Shown here: positions 1-7,415 of the stretch, piece after piece
Layout of the letters: each line of letters begins with the position of its first letter
Position numbering within the stretch: position 1 is the first letter of the stretch
Assembly: GCA_050789255.1 (NCBI GenBank)
Contig: JBOZRQ010000016.1
Coordinates: 1-64,000 of the forward strand
From: JBOZRQ01 sp050789255
GTDB lineage: Bacteria > Bacillota > Sulfobacillia > Symbiobacteriales > Symbiobacteriaceae
Length of the DNA: 64,000 bases
Direction: 5' to 3'
Made by a program: the position numbers and the translations under genes
Notes under the pieces: generated by a model
Told to the model about the DNA's origin: nothing
Databases searched by the model: none
The model's input: only the letters and a program-made list of their open reading frames with translations

Positions 1-18
1 CACACCCCTTAACCGTTC

Positions 19-53
19 AAACACCCCCGCTTCGGGAAGCGTGTGTTGTATTT
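19..53 (+). terminator. possible terminator hairpin at window start
   Basis: An interrupted stem (AACAC/GTGTT outside, CGCTT/AAGCG inside, CGGG loop) is followed by GTATTTCG. It would end a gene entering from the left. The U tract is short, so this is tentative. Confidence 0.3.
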
Positions 54-204
54 CGAAAGGCACTCCTCTTAGAAGCTAGGGTATCTCATGCGCGGACAAG
101 CTAGAGCAAGGCATGCCTGTTGGCCTCTTTCAGACGGCCCGTATTCTCCAATCATTAGAGAAGGAACTGGACGATACTCTAACCCCCTTGGGTCTACTCC
201 TTCG

Positions 205-393
205 ATGGATCACATGAAACCTGAAGACGCGGCTACGATGCAACTCATCGCAGACGTAATGAACCACATCACCGAGATTGCCGACGCCATTACCCGCGGC
301 GACATATCCCATGGCCAGTTTGAACACGTGGCTGAGAACATCAGGCAACTGAAATTGGCTCTACTAAATAGAAGACCAAGGAAAGAGCCCTGA
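205..393 (+). CDS. small hypothetical protein (62 aa)
   Basis: A 62-residue, mainly helical soluble protein beginning MDHMKPEDAATM and ending RRPRKEP. The open frame extends upstream to 88, but that part has atypical composition (Cys, Trp and Pro rich), so the ATG at 205 is preferred; M4 at 214 is an alternative. No clear Shine-Dalgarno is visible. A hairpin follows directly. I do not recognise a family; it lies in an accessory region of orphan genes. Confidence 0.4.
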   Translation: MDHMKPEDAATMQLIADVMNHITEIADAITRGDISHGQFEHVAENIRQLKLALLNRRPRKEP

Positions 394-420
394 CCGTACG
401 TGCGGCCAGGGCTTTCTCAT
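385..420 (+). terminator. rho-independent terminator candidate
   Basis: AGCCCTG and CAGGGCT form a 7-bp stem around a GC-rich loop, followed by TTCTCATTTGGG. It overlaps the end of the small gene before it. Confidence 0.5.
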
Positions 421-447
421 TTGGGTTTGTGTCGAGGCGTGTCGAGG

Positions 448-633
448 CTACCGTCTGGAACTGAACTTCGCGACAAGTAGAGCGAGCACTCCGGTGACCG
501 CCAAGGCGGCCGTCACCCAAAGCTTATTCCCTTCACCAAAAACGAGCTTGATAAGAAAGCCTGCGAACATCGCTGCCAGAAGAGTTCGCCCGAAACTTCG
601 AACAAACTCACGTAGGATTACGATAATGATCAC
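448..633 (-). CDS. small membrane protein behind RHS tail (61 aa), candidate immunity protein
   Basis: A 61-residue protein with two hydrophobic stretches (about residues 15-33 and 38-54) and a basic C-terminus (KFSSRR), so probably a two-pass membrane protein. It starts with GTG at 633, with AAGG just upstream, about 21 bases after the stop of the RHS tail on the same strand. In polymorphic toxin loci the gene right after the toxin tip is usually the immunity gene, so that role is inferred from position only. No family recognised. Confidence 0.45.
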   Translation of the reverse strand: MIIIVILREFVRSFGRTLLAAMFAGFLIKLVFGEGNKLWVTAALAVTGVLALLVAKFSSRR

Positions 634-654
634 CGCCTTATTCCCATCTTGGAG

Positions 655-1371
655 CTATAGTTCCTCAACCATTACTCGGTACTTCAAATCAGCGTTCAGG
701 TGGCTGAAATCAATTTGGGCATCATAGATCATCTGCTGAGTTGCTTGTTGCGTTAACCACAGGTCGTTGGGATATACACACCCATCCCGGGAACATACCT
801 CCCCGGCGGTTTCAGGGAAGATAGCATCTGCGACGACTCCACCAGCAAAGTTCCCGCCAAGAGTACCCAAGACCCTCCCAATGGTCCTTTGGGTTGCAAT
901 AGAAACCACCTCGGAAACTCCCTCCGAAATGGCTCCTGAAGTTCCGTCAGCGACACCACCGAGCACAGCCGAAGCGATCTTGTTGAGCAGTGTCGGAGCC
1001 TTTCTGGCGGCTTCCATTCGGAAAGCCGGGCCAAAGGTGCCTCCTGCACCGGACACGGTATATGTCTCCGTAGCTGACATACCCAGGGCAGTAAGGGCTG
1101 CGCTAGCAGCTGGCTTCACGGAATTCTGGGCAACGACAATGACCACAGTTTTCCCAACGCCAGCGGCAGAACCATTAGATGCAGTTGATAGGCGTGTATT
1201 GCCGCCAGACAAACCGGAAGCGGCCTGATCGCAAGTTCCGTCGAGGGCGCTCCGGGCATCCTCGCCACAGTGTCCAGTTGGGTCTACATAATTCACAGGA
1301 TTGTTCCCCACATACGCGTAGAGGTTTTGCGTCCAGGGCTGCCACGGGGAGCCCTTGTAGGTATCCTGCCG
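655..1371 (-). pseudogene. RHS-repeat core C-terminal fragment with variable tip, 5' truncated
   Basis: The frame reads QDTYKGSPWQPWTQNLYAYV followed by GNNPVNYVDPTGH, the hallmark junction of RHS repeat-associated core domains, then about 205 residues of variable tip. An in-frame TAA at 1372-1374 sits just upstream of the core motif, and no RHS/YD repeats follow beyond it, so only the 3' end of a once large gene remains. The tip has Gly/Ala-rich hydrophobic segments (residues roughly 95-175) and a hydrophilic end finishing MVEEL. The tip is not a toxin family I can name. Any expressed product would start at an internal GTG near 1309. A small membrane protein follows on the same strand. Confidence 0.65.
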
Positions 1372-1374
1372 TTA

Positions 1375-2055
1375 AGAAGCTGCCCATCACCATAAGGATG
1401 GTGGTCTACACACCTTGAAGAGTCACCGTTCACATCCATCAACCGTTTAGACAGACCCGGTTCAGGAGGGGTATGCGGTACTACCAAAGACATTGCTCCT
1501 AGACGCTGGATTCTCGTGCACGGATGAGACGCTGCGCCAGGCAGCAAATCTGTCAATGCCGAAAAACGAGATAAGCAGTCCAAACACGAGAAAAAGGGCT
1601 ACTAAAATGCGGACGGCCCTTCGAGGCTGAGGCCTTGTCCCCAAGTCTCTTATTGAGTCCGGTTTGAAGATTACATCCGCTCCGCCTACTGCGAGGCCGA
1701 ATCCGGCGAGTCGGTTTAGCACCATTGGTGCGCGGACTCTGCACGTGAGCTATCGATGCCTGGTCTTGACGGTCCACCTAATCGCGCCGTAGTACGCAAC
1801 AGACACCAGCCCGAGCAAGCCTATGTAGACAGCCAGTAATCTGTGTGACCGAAACCATAACACAAGGGCCCCGAGGCCTAACGACCAATGCTTTGGCCAG
1901 GTCCGCAGCGAAAACGATCTTGAGGCAGGGATCGCCATCAGCGGGCAGGGGCGCCCGTCGGATCACACGCACGTGGACCACAGCGATCCGACGTCATGCA
2001 CCCGCTTGGAGTGCACACTCCTCAACAGGTACACTTCGGCTGTTATCTGAGGACT
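1375..2055 (-). other. stretch without a confident gene; two short membrane-like open frames
   Basis: About 680 bases between the RHS remnant and the comJ-like gene. Minus-strand open frames at 1462-1725 (87 aa, one hydrophobic segment VALFLVFGLLISFF) and 1750-1938 (62 aa, segment LLAVYIGLLGLVSVAYYGAI) could be tiny membrane proteins, but neither has a convincing ribosome binding site and I recognise neither. They may be debris of the same decayed locus. Confidence 0.25.
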
Positions 2056-2529
2056 CTAGATGGCGGACTTGGCCTCCATGGTCAGGTGTTCAGGTGGGTC
2101 TAGTTCCGGATCAGCGATAACAATCTCGGCCTTTGGATGCGGGTTCTTGATGAAAAGAAAATGGTACTCCTCCGGGCGGTCACCAGTACTCGGAATAGCT
2201 GAATAGAGAAGTTCGTAAGTACCCGAAGGAACGGGCACAACAACAGTCTCAAACCCCCCCAGCTCTACGATCCCGTTGACAACCGTATACGGTACGGCGA
2301 TGACGCGAACAGCCCCTTCGGCTACGAACCGTTCGCCGGCGATGGCACCCCTAATCGTAGCCGTTCCGGCGTCACCTAACGTTGCAAACGATACTGAACC
2401 AGGCCTCCAAGTGAATCCCTGGCGGCAGTGATCGTCTGTCCAATCGTTATACGGATCTGGGAGTTGAGGGTCGAATACAGACAGTTGATGGTACTCATAG
2501 GAAAGCTTTAACTCAGTCCAATTCGGCAT
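2056..2529 (-). CDS. ComJ-like nuclease inhibitor (157 aa)
   Basis: The N-terminal half matches the competence protein J (ComJ/Nin) family as I know it: a YHQLSVFD segment, then NDWTDDHCRQGFTWRPGSVS, a region shared in outline with Bacillus ComJ, which binds and inhibits the DNA-entry nuclease NucA. Length is slightly above the Bacillus protein (about 132 aa). Start chosen at ATG 2529 because GAGGAGG lies 6-7 bases upstream; the open frame extends five codons further. No nucA-like gene is adjacent, but an RHS toxin remnant lies about 0.7 kb downstream. ComJ-family members also occur as immunity proteins in toxin loci, so an immunity role is plausible but inferred. Confidence 0.7.
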   Translation of the reverse strand: MPNWTELKLSYEYHQLSVFDPQLPDPYNDWTDDHCRQGFTWRPGSVSFATLGDAGTATIRGAIAGERFVAEGAVRVIAVPYTVVNGIVELGGFETVVVPVPSGTYELLYSAIPSTGDRPEEYHFLFIKNPHPKAEIVIADPELDPPEHLTMEAKSAI

Positions 2530-2800
2530 GGACGTCCTCCTCAACTGTGTCTTATTTCGGCACTGTTGATCCCAATCCCTAAATCGAATCAGGACCGTTT
2601 CGCCGTCAGATAGCCATGCAACCTGATTATCAGCCGTGCTCCCAGGCTCATGTTCGCCGTAGGCGTCAAGCAGCGGTGGGCCAGCCCGTGATAGTCGTTA
2701 TACGTGAACTGCGACTTTACCTGCGCCTTTAGCAGTTCGCCGCGGTCATTGAAACGAGGAAACAGAGGGCGGAAAACCGATCGGTCGCCGCGGACAGCCA
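2530..2800. other. non-coding or degenerate stretch
   Basis: No gene is supported. A minus-strand open frame over about 2589-2755 contains RGELLKAQVKSQFTYNDY, which has a transposase-like feel, but I cannot match it to a family. Confidence 0.2.
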
Positions 2801-2806
2801 CCCCAA

Positions 2807-3162
2807 GGGCTGACGAATGAGCCGACCATGAAGGCCGAGCGCGGCCAGCGCACCCTCCTCTTAGTCGGCAACGCTGTACCAAACCTGACCTCGTCGTTCC
2901 ACGTCACGGTGCGATCTTTGACCAAGTCCACCCAGAGGGCGCCAGCGAGACCATCACCAACGTAGGCACCACGGTAATTCCATCCGGTGCGCGCGCGATT
3001 GTGGAGATTACCGCAGATGTGCCTGGCCGGTATACTCTCGTCGATCATGCCATCTCACGGGGGATCGACAAGGGGGCCATGGCGTGCATCGATGTCGAAG
3101 GAGCGCCGAATCCGGCCGAGTTTGACCCCGTTACCGCCGTCCAGACTGGCGTCGGGCACTGA
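2807..3162 (+). pseudogene. copper nitrite reductase (NirK/AniA type) C-terminal remnant, frameshifted
   Basis: Two frames together encode the second half of a NirK-type multicopper protein. From 2807 the frame reads LTNEPTMKAERGQRTLLLVG then NAVPNLTSSFHV; after a one-base deletion near 2906-2908 the next frame reads GAIFDQVHPEGASETITNVG, TTVIPSG, PGRYTLVDHAISRGIDKGAM and IDVEG to a TGA at 3160-3162. These are cupredoxin-domain motifs of AniA/NirK enzymes (SFHV, VDH, KGAM). The N-terminal cupredoxin domain is missing. A non-functional relic of a nitrite-to-NO reductase; no denitrification genes are nearby. Confidence 0.7.
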
Positions 3163-3198
3163 CCCGGGAGCGGGAAACGCTACCCACACCCGCGCGGG

Positions 3199-3238
3199 CC
3201 GAGGCACCAGAGGCGCAGAACGCTATCGGTGCCTCGTT
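3199..3238 (+). terminator. hairpin after nirK remnant
   Basis: CGAGGCACC pairs with GGTGCCTCG across a 20-base loop and is followed by TTGATG. A very similar hairpin occurs at 5197-5240, on the other side of the propeller lipoprotein gene. Confidence 0.5.
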
Positions 3239-3274
3239 GATGCCCGTTAGACTTCGGGATTCCTGGCGCCCACC

Positions 3275-3335
3275 CCAAGGTGTCGATTTTGACACACCTG
3301 CGATGCCGCCAACTGCGTCAGATTTAACAGCTTGG
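3275..3335 (-). repeat. 61-bp imperfect palindrome, copy A
   Basis: Bounded by CCAAG and CTTGG, with an internal TTTTGACACA-type arm. Its reverse complement closely matches the copy at 32458-32518. Oriented opposite to copy B, 107 bp away. Confidence 0.7.
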
Positions 3336-3442
3336 AAGCAAGACGGACCGCTATCGGGCTTCCAGCTCCGAGAATCCTGTGGAATCTTGTCGAAGCAACA
3401 CCAAGACCGGCAGCTTCACGGCCGGATGGGTGCCAGAAGGAC

Positions 3443-3503
3443 CCAAGGCTGCAACTTTTGACACACCTTGGGCCCCCGGGGTTGTATCAATTTTGTCAGA
3501 TTC
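3443..3503 (+). repeat. 61-bp imperfect palindrome, copy B
   Basis: Begins CCAAGG, carries CTTTTGACACACC and a degenerate opposing arm (TATCAATTTTGTCAG). Same orientation as the 32458-32518 copy; inverted relative to copy A. Confidence 0.65.
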
Positions 3504-3524
3504 AGCTCACTGTGATCCGGATGG

Positions 3525-5117
3525 TCACTGTACGATGGCCCAGGTCGCATCATTTGTGGTAGTCCGGATAAGCAGCCCGCCGAAGGTTACGGCCCAGCCG
3601 TGCCCACTGCTCGGATAGGACAGGCTCTGAACCGTCAGACGCCAGTTATTCGCCGACCAGTCATACTGCTGCCAGGTCTTGCCCTTGTCCCGGGTTGCCC
3701 AGACCTCGCCGCTGTCCTGCTTCACCCAGGCGTTGCCGTTACTCCGAGCATCCAATACGGTCCAGCCGCCTGTCACCCCGGGTGGTGCTGTACCGCGCCA
3801 CGCTTCTCCCGCCAGGCGGCCAGCGCAGGCCACAACGCCGCCGACGCCGTCGGCTGGTTGCCAGCTGGCTCCACCGTCCGTGGAACCGAAGAGATGGGGG
3901 CCGTCGTCGGCGGGCGGGGTGATAACGCACCCGGCCGTCGGGGTGGCGAAGGCCACGCCACTGACCGCTCGTACATTCGGCGGGAGCGAGCCGGCCGTCC
4001 AGGTGACGCCGCCGTCGGCGGTGCGCATGAGTTGCCCGTCTGGCGTGACGGCCCAGCCCTGGCGTTCATCCACGAAGGAAACAGCCTGGGCATACATGGG
4101 CGGGGGCAGGCGGTCCGTAGACCAGGGGACGACCCCAACCTGGTTCCAGCTACGGCCGCCGTCGTGGGTGACCAGTACCGCGCCTTCGAAGCCGGGCGCC
4201 CCGAGCCCGAAGCCGGTGGTCTCGGTTACCATGGCGACGGCCCGGGCAGGGGCAAAGGCTCCTGCCGGGTACTGGACCCGCCAGGTGCCCCCGCCGTCGC
4301 CCGTGGCAAGGATGCGAGTGCCGCCGGCTGTACTGGCCAGAATCCAGCCGTGTTTGGAGTCAACGAAATCGACAGCGGTGGCCTCCCGGATGAAGGCGAG
4401 ATTATCCTTTTTCCACGAACGACCGCCATCGGTGGTCCTGGTGATCGACGAGGTGCCCATGTTTTCACAAGGGGAGCAGTGACCCAGGAAGAAGGCCGTG
4501 TTCGCGTCGACGGCGGCAAAGGGGCCGGGATAAGCGTCGATTGGCCGCTTGCCCAGCTTGTTCAGATCCTGCGTGGAGCCGTTGCCTCGGACCAGCATGG
4601 GCTCCCAGTGGTCACCGCCGTCCGTCGTGCGGTAGACGACGTGATCCATCTTGTTCATGCCGGCGCCGCCTGTGAAGAGGACCCACGCAGCACCGTTGCC
4701 GCCCGCACACTGGAGATCCGCCGGACCGCTGCGCGATTGCATCGGCGATTGAAGGACGGTATTCCAGGATTGGCCATCGTCCGTGGAACGCTGGACCTCC
4801 TGAGGCGTGGCCTTCAGTAAGGTCCCGGGACCGACGGTGCAGGGTTGAGCTGCGGGCAGGGCGGGACGCTCGCCCGGCGCCCAGGTCGCGCCCCCATCCG
4901 AGGTGACCAAGGTAAGACCCGGCCCTGCGGCCCAGCCGTGCTGGCGGTCAGCAAAATGAATCTCGGTGAGAGTCGGGCTCTTGGTAGTGCCATCCACCCG
5001 TACGGTTTGCTCGGCGAGACCCGGTGGAACCACCACCGGGGGCGGGGGGGCCTTCTGTCCTGTTGTACACCCCGCCAGAAGACAGACCACAAGTGTGAGG
5101 GCCAAACGCTGCCGCAC
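3525..5117 (-). CDS. BNR/Ycf48-type beta-propeller lipoprotein (530 aa)
   Basis: N-terminus is a lipoprotein signal: basic start, hydrophobic core and the lipobox LLAGC (Cys near residue 17), then a Pro-rich linker. The rest repeats WAAGPGLTLVTSDGGATW-like units (SDGGATW, TDGGDHW, TDGGRSW, GDGGGTW, HDGGRSW, ADGGVTW, TDGGASW), the Asp-box/BNR signature of photosystem II assembly factor Ycf48-like propellers. Such secreted propellers are thought to bind proteins or glycans; no catalytic function is indicated. Membrane-anchored on the outer face is inferred. Monocistronic: flanked by repeats and a hairpin. Confidence 0.8.
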   Translation of the reverse strand: MRQRLALTLVVCLLAGCTTGQKAPPPPVVVPPGLAEQTVRVDGTTKSPTLTEIHFADRQHGWAAGPGLTLVTSDGGATWAPGERPALPAAQPCTVGPGTLLKATPQEVQRSTDDGQSWNTVLQSPMQSRSGPADLQCAGGNGAAWVLFTGGAGMNKMDHVVYRTTDGGDHWEPMLVRGNGSTQDLNKLGKRPIDAYPGPFAAVDANTAFFLGHCSPCENMGTSSITRTTDGGRSWKKDNLAFIREATAVDFVDSKHGWILASTAGGTRILATGDGGGTWRVQYPAGAFAPARAVAMVTETTGFGLGAPGFEGAVLVTHDGGRSWNQVGVVPWSTDRLPPPMYAQAVSFVDERQGWAVTPDGQLMRTADGGVTWTAGSLPPNVRAVSGVAFATPTAGCVITPPADDGPHLFGSTDGGASWQPADGVGGVVACAGRLAGEAWRGTAPPGVTGGWTVLDARSNGNAWVKQDSGEVWATRDKGKTWQQYDWSANNWRLTVQSLSYPSSGHGWAVTFGGLLIRTTTNDATWAIVQ

Positions 5118-5196
5118 CGATAACCGCCTCCTCCGTTCCCTGCCTATCAGACGAAAGGGCGTCGGTGGCGGTTCCTATGGATGTCCGCCCAAGAGA

Positions 5197-5240
5197 CGAG
5201 GCACCAGGGAGCGCAACAACGCTCTCTGGTGCCTCGTTTC
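5197..5240 (-). terminator. long hairpin between two genes
   Basis: CGAGGCACCAGGGAGCG pairs with CGCTCTCTGGTGCCTCG over a five-base loop, followed by TTTCC on the plus strand. It sits just past the stop of the minus-strand gene ending at 5246 and could act in either direction. Sequence resembles the hairpin at 3199-3238. Confidence 0.6.
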
Positions 5241-5245
5241 CATGC

Positions 5246-5707
5246 CTACTTGGTCACCGCTGTCTGAAGCGTGATCAACAGGCAGCGGTGCATGTCCGGA
5301 TCACGTCCATCCACGACCGGAGACCGATGGGTAACCGTGGGCCGCAGGTCCGGAACGTCGTCGAAGACGTCGCCCAAATAGATGGTCAGCGTCCCCTTCG
5401 CCTTGTCCAAGCGGACCGGCGTGGCGTCCGGCGCCTCGACCGGCACCGGCTCCACTGTGATCACCCCAGTGTTCTCGTTGACGCCGAGGCTCACCGCGAA
5501 AGCCTCCGGATCCAGCTTCGACTCCCGGGCGATGGCATGTGCCAGGGCCGTGGCGCCGACGCTCAGGACCGTCCGCCCGGTCTTGGTCACCGTCGCCCAC
5601 GCGGGCGGGGGCGCCTTGCGCCGCAACCCCTTCCCCCGCTTCGGGGCGATTCGCTTGAACCCCTGTGCCGGGACACTGGGAAGCTCTCCGTCCACTGAAC
5701 TCGTCAC
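5246..5707 (-). CDS. hypothetical protein (153 aa)
   Basis: A soluble protein with a basic Arg/Lys-rich N-terminus (about residues 15-35), then a compact alpha/beta region ending in ITLQTAVTK. GTG at 5707 is preferred because AGGAG lies 7 bases upstream; GTG at 5695 is a close alternative. The open frame runs further upstream to 5833, but that part would be hydrophobic and lacks a ribosome binding site. I do not recognise a family. Confidence 0.55.
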   Translation of the reverse strand: MTSSVDGELPSVPAQGFKRIAPKRGKGLRRKAPPPAWATVTKTGRTVLSVGATALAHAIARESKLDPEAFAVSLGVNENTGVITVEPVPVEAPDATPVRLDKAKGTLTIYLGDVFDDVPDLRPTVTHRSPVVDGRDPDMHRCLLITLQTAVTK

Positions 5708-6004
5708 CTCCCTTCTCCTGGGAAATGTTTTATCTTGCATTCTATAGACTAGTACGAATAGAGCGGCGGTAAGGTTCGAAATGAGATTGACCGGACAACA
5801 CGATTCCAGGGCCCTTTGTCGTCCCTCGCACAAATTGTGGATGTAATCCCGGCCTTCGCAGAACAGCCCCCTTCCAGTTTTCGACCGAGGCAGGGGCTGC
5901 GTGTTCGCTGGCCATCGGATCCGTCATTCTTGGCTGAATCGGACCCAAAGTCAAACGCGACAGCGCCGAGGACGTCGTCCTCGGCGTCTCACGAACCACC
6001 TTGA

Positions 6005-6475
6005 CTATCGCCAAAGCACTGGATTTCCAGTCTTCTGTGACGCTCGGCAGACTGTCCGAAGCGCCTCAAGGAAGCCCGTCAACTGACGAACACCCTCAGT
6101 TCTGTTGTCCTCGTCCTTCAAAAGGCCATCGATGGCCCGGAGTACAAAGGCGGTCTGCACGCAAGAGATCTCCCCGCCATTGCAGTCGGGAATCAGGTCA
6201 GCAATGGTGTCGGCCCCCAGTTCGCGAAGAGCCTTCTGTGAGGAACGGACGCCGCCCCATGTTCCCATCCAGACCTCGACATATTGCTGAAGGAAGTGCT
6301 CACAGCCGGCAGCCAGCCACCGTTGGAACGAATTGTGCAGCTCTTCGTTTTCCCACGAAACGTTCAGCGTTAGCTCTCCGTTGCTCCCCAATCCTACGAG
6401 GTGCCGCGAGACCGGGGGCTCCACCGTCCGGCCATCCTTGTAGCAGTTGCACATTACGACAGCATTCAGGCCCAT
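6005..6475 (-). CDS. hypothetical protein (156 aa)
   Basis: Starts MGLNAVVMCNCYKDG, with a Cys-x-Cys pair at residues 9-11, followed by an acidic, Trp-containing helical region. The start style recalls small cytoplasmic proteins seen in accessory/immunity loci, but I cannot name the family. GGGGGA lies about 9 bases before the ATG at 6475. It is convergent with nothing and divergent from the gene at 6563, sharing an 87-base intergenic region. Confidence 0.5.
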   Translation of the reverse strand: MGLNAVVMCNCYKDGRTVEPPVSRHLVGLGSNGELTLNVSWENEELHNSFQRWLAAGCEHFLQQYVEVWMGTWGGVRSSQKALRELGADTIADLIPDCNGGEISCVQTAFVLRAIDGLLKDEDNRTEGVRQLTGFLEALRTVCRASQKTGNPVLWR

Positions 6476-6562
6476 TTGAACGTCCCCCCACCGACAACCT
6501 CGTACAGGAATTCTGAAATAGAATCACTAATCCTTCCCGAAACGATGTCCTGGGGGACAAGC

Positions 6563-7252
6563 ATGGGTGAGGAATTCTACCCGGGTGATGTGGTCGAAAC
6601 ACTTGAGGATCTGCTAGTTGAACCCGACTTGGATCGTGGATTGCCTCGGACGCTCATCCCGAAAGGGATGGCTGGCACCGTCCTGTCCACCTTCTCCCAC
6701 CCGCTCTTGGTCGAAGTGGAGTTTGCGGACGACTACGGCAGACCGGTGGCGGTTGGCCACTACCAGCCACATCAGGTGATCGTAGTCCGCCGGGCGCCGC
6801 TCCGCGGCGAGGGCTACTTCCCTAGGCGCCGCCCTCCCTGGGAGTATCTGGTCTTCTTCGCAGCGGCTCTAGTCGCCCTGTTCGTGGGGGCGGCCATGTA
6901 CCACAACCTTTGGTCGCCCGCGGCCAGGGCGGAGAATGCGGCACTTGCCTTTAGCCGAACGGCCATGCAGGGGAACACAGCTGACGTCCATGCCCTACTG
7001 GCGCCCGATGCCGCGCTGACTGCAGACCGAGTTGTCGCCCTTTACGCCCCGATTTTGTCACTACACGAACACGACGTGCGAAAGGTCGAGCCACCCCGAA
7101 GCGGTGCCGCATTCCGTGCCCGTGTGGTTGGGCTGACCCAGAAGCAGTGGCGGGTTGTCCAGATCGACCTGCGCCCCAATCCCAGGGGAGGCTGGTTTGT
7201 GGTCGATGTGTCGGTCCAGGTTAGCCCTCCGTTGGTCATCCATCCCCGCTAG
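6563..7252 (+). CDS. membrane protein with DUF4926-like N-terminal domain (229 aa)
   Basis: Residues 1-75 resemble the small beta-barrel DUF4926 fold (GDVVETLEDL, IPKGMAGTVLS, LLVEVEFADD, GRPVAV). One membrane segment follows at about residues 93-113 (LVFFAAALVALFVGAAMY), and a roughly 110-residue extracytoplasmic domain ends IHPR. The start at 6563 has GGGGGA six bases upstream; ATG 6545 has none. Role unknown; the cytoplasmic barrel plus outer domain suggests a sensor or envelope assembly protein, which is inference. Confidence 0.6.
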   Translation: MGEEFYPGDVVETLEDLLVEPDLDRGLPRTLIPKGMAGTVLSTFSHPLLVEVEFADDYGRPVAVGHYQPHQVIVVRRAPLRGEGYFPRRRPPWEYLVFFAAALVALFVGAAMYHNLWSPAARAENAALAFSRTAMQGNTADVHALLAPDAALTADRVVALYAPILSLHEHDVRKVEPPRSGAAFRARVVGLTQKQWRVVQIDLRPNPRGGWFVVDVSVQVSPPLVIHPR

Positions 7253-7361
7253 CTGAACACCCCGGCGATCCGGGTCCCGCAACGGGGCACTCCGCCTGGT
7301 CGGTCGGCTTGTTGACCAGGACCCGGCGCCAGTCCGCCACCTCACCTCCCTACTGTGCGCG

Positions 7362-7402
7362 ACAAAACAAACCGCCCCCGGCTAACAAAAGCCGAGGGCG
7401 GT
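7362..7402 (-). terminator. terminator of metX-hom-lysC operon
   Basis: A 12-bp stem (ACCGCCCTCGGC / GCCGGGGGCGGT, one mismatch) with TTTTGTTA loop is followed on the minus strand by TTGTTTTGTC, a good U tract, about 15 bases past the lysC stop. Confidence 0.85.
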
Positions 7403-7415
7403 TTCATGTATTCCC

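Noticed and set aside
3600..4820. Long plus-strand frame over the propeller gene
   Set aside because: The minus-strand gene has a lipobox and repeated Asp-boxes; the plus frame has none.
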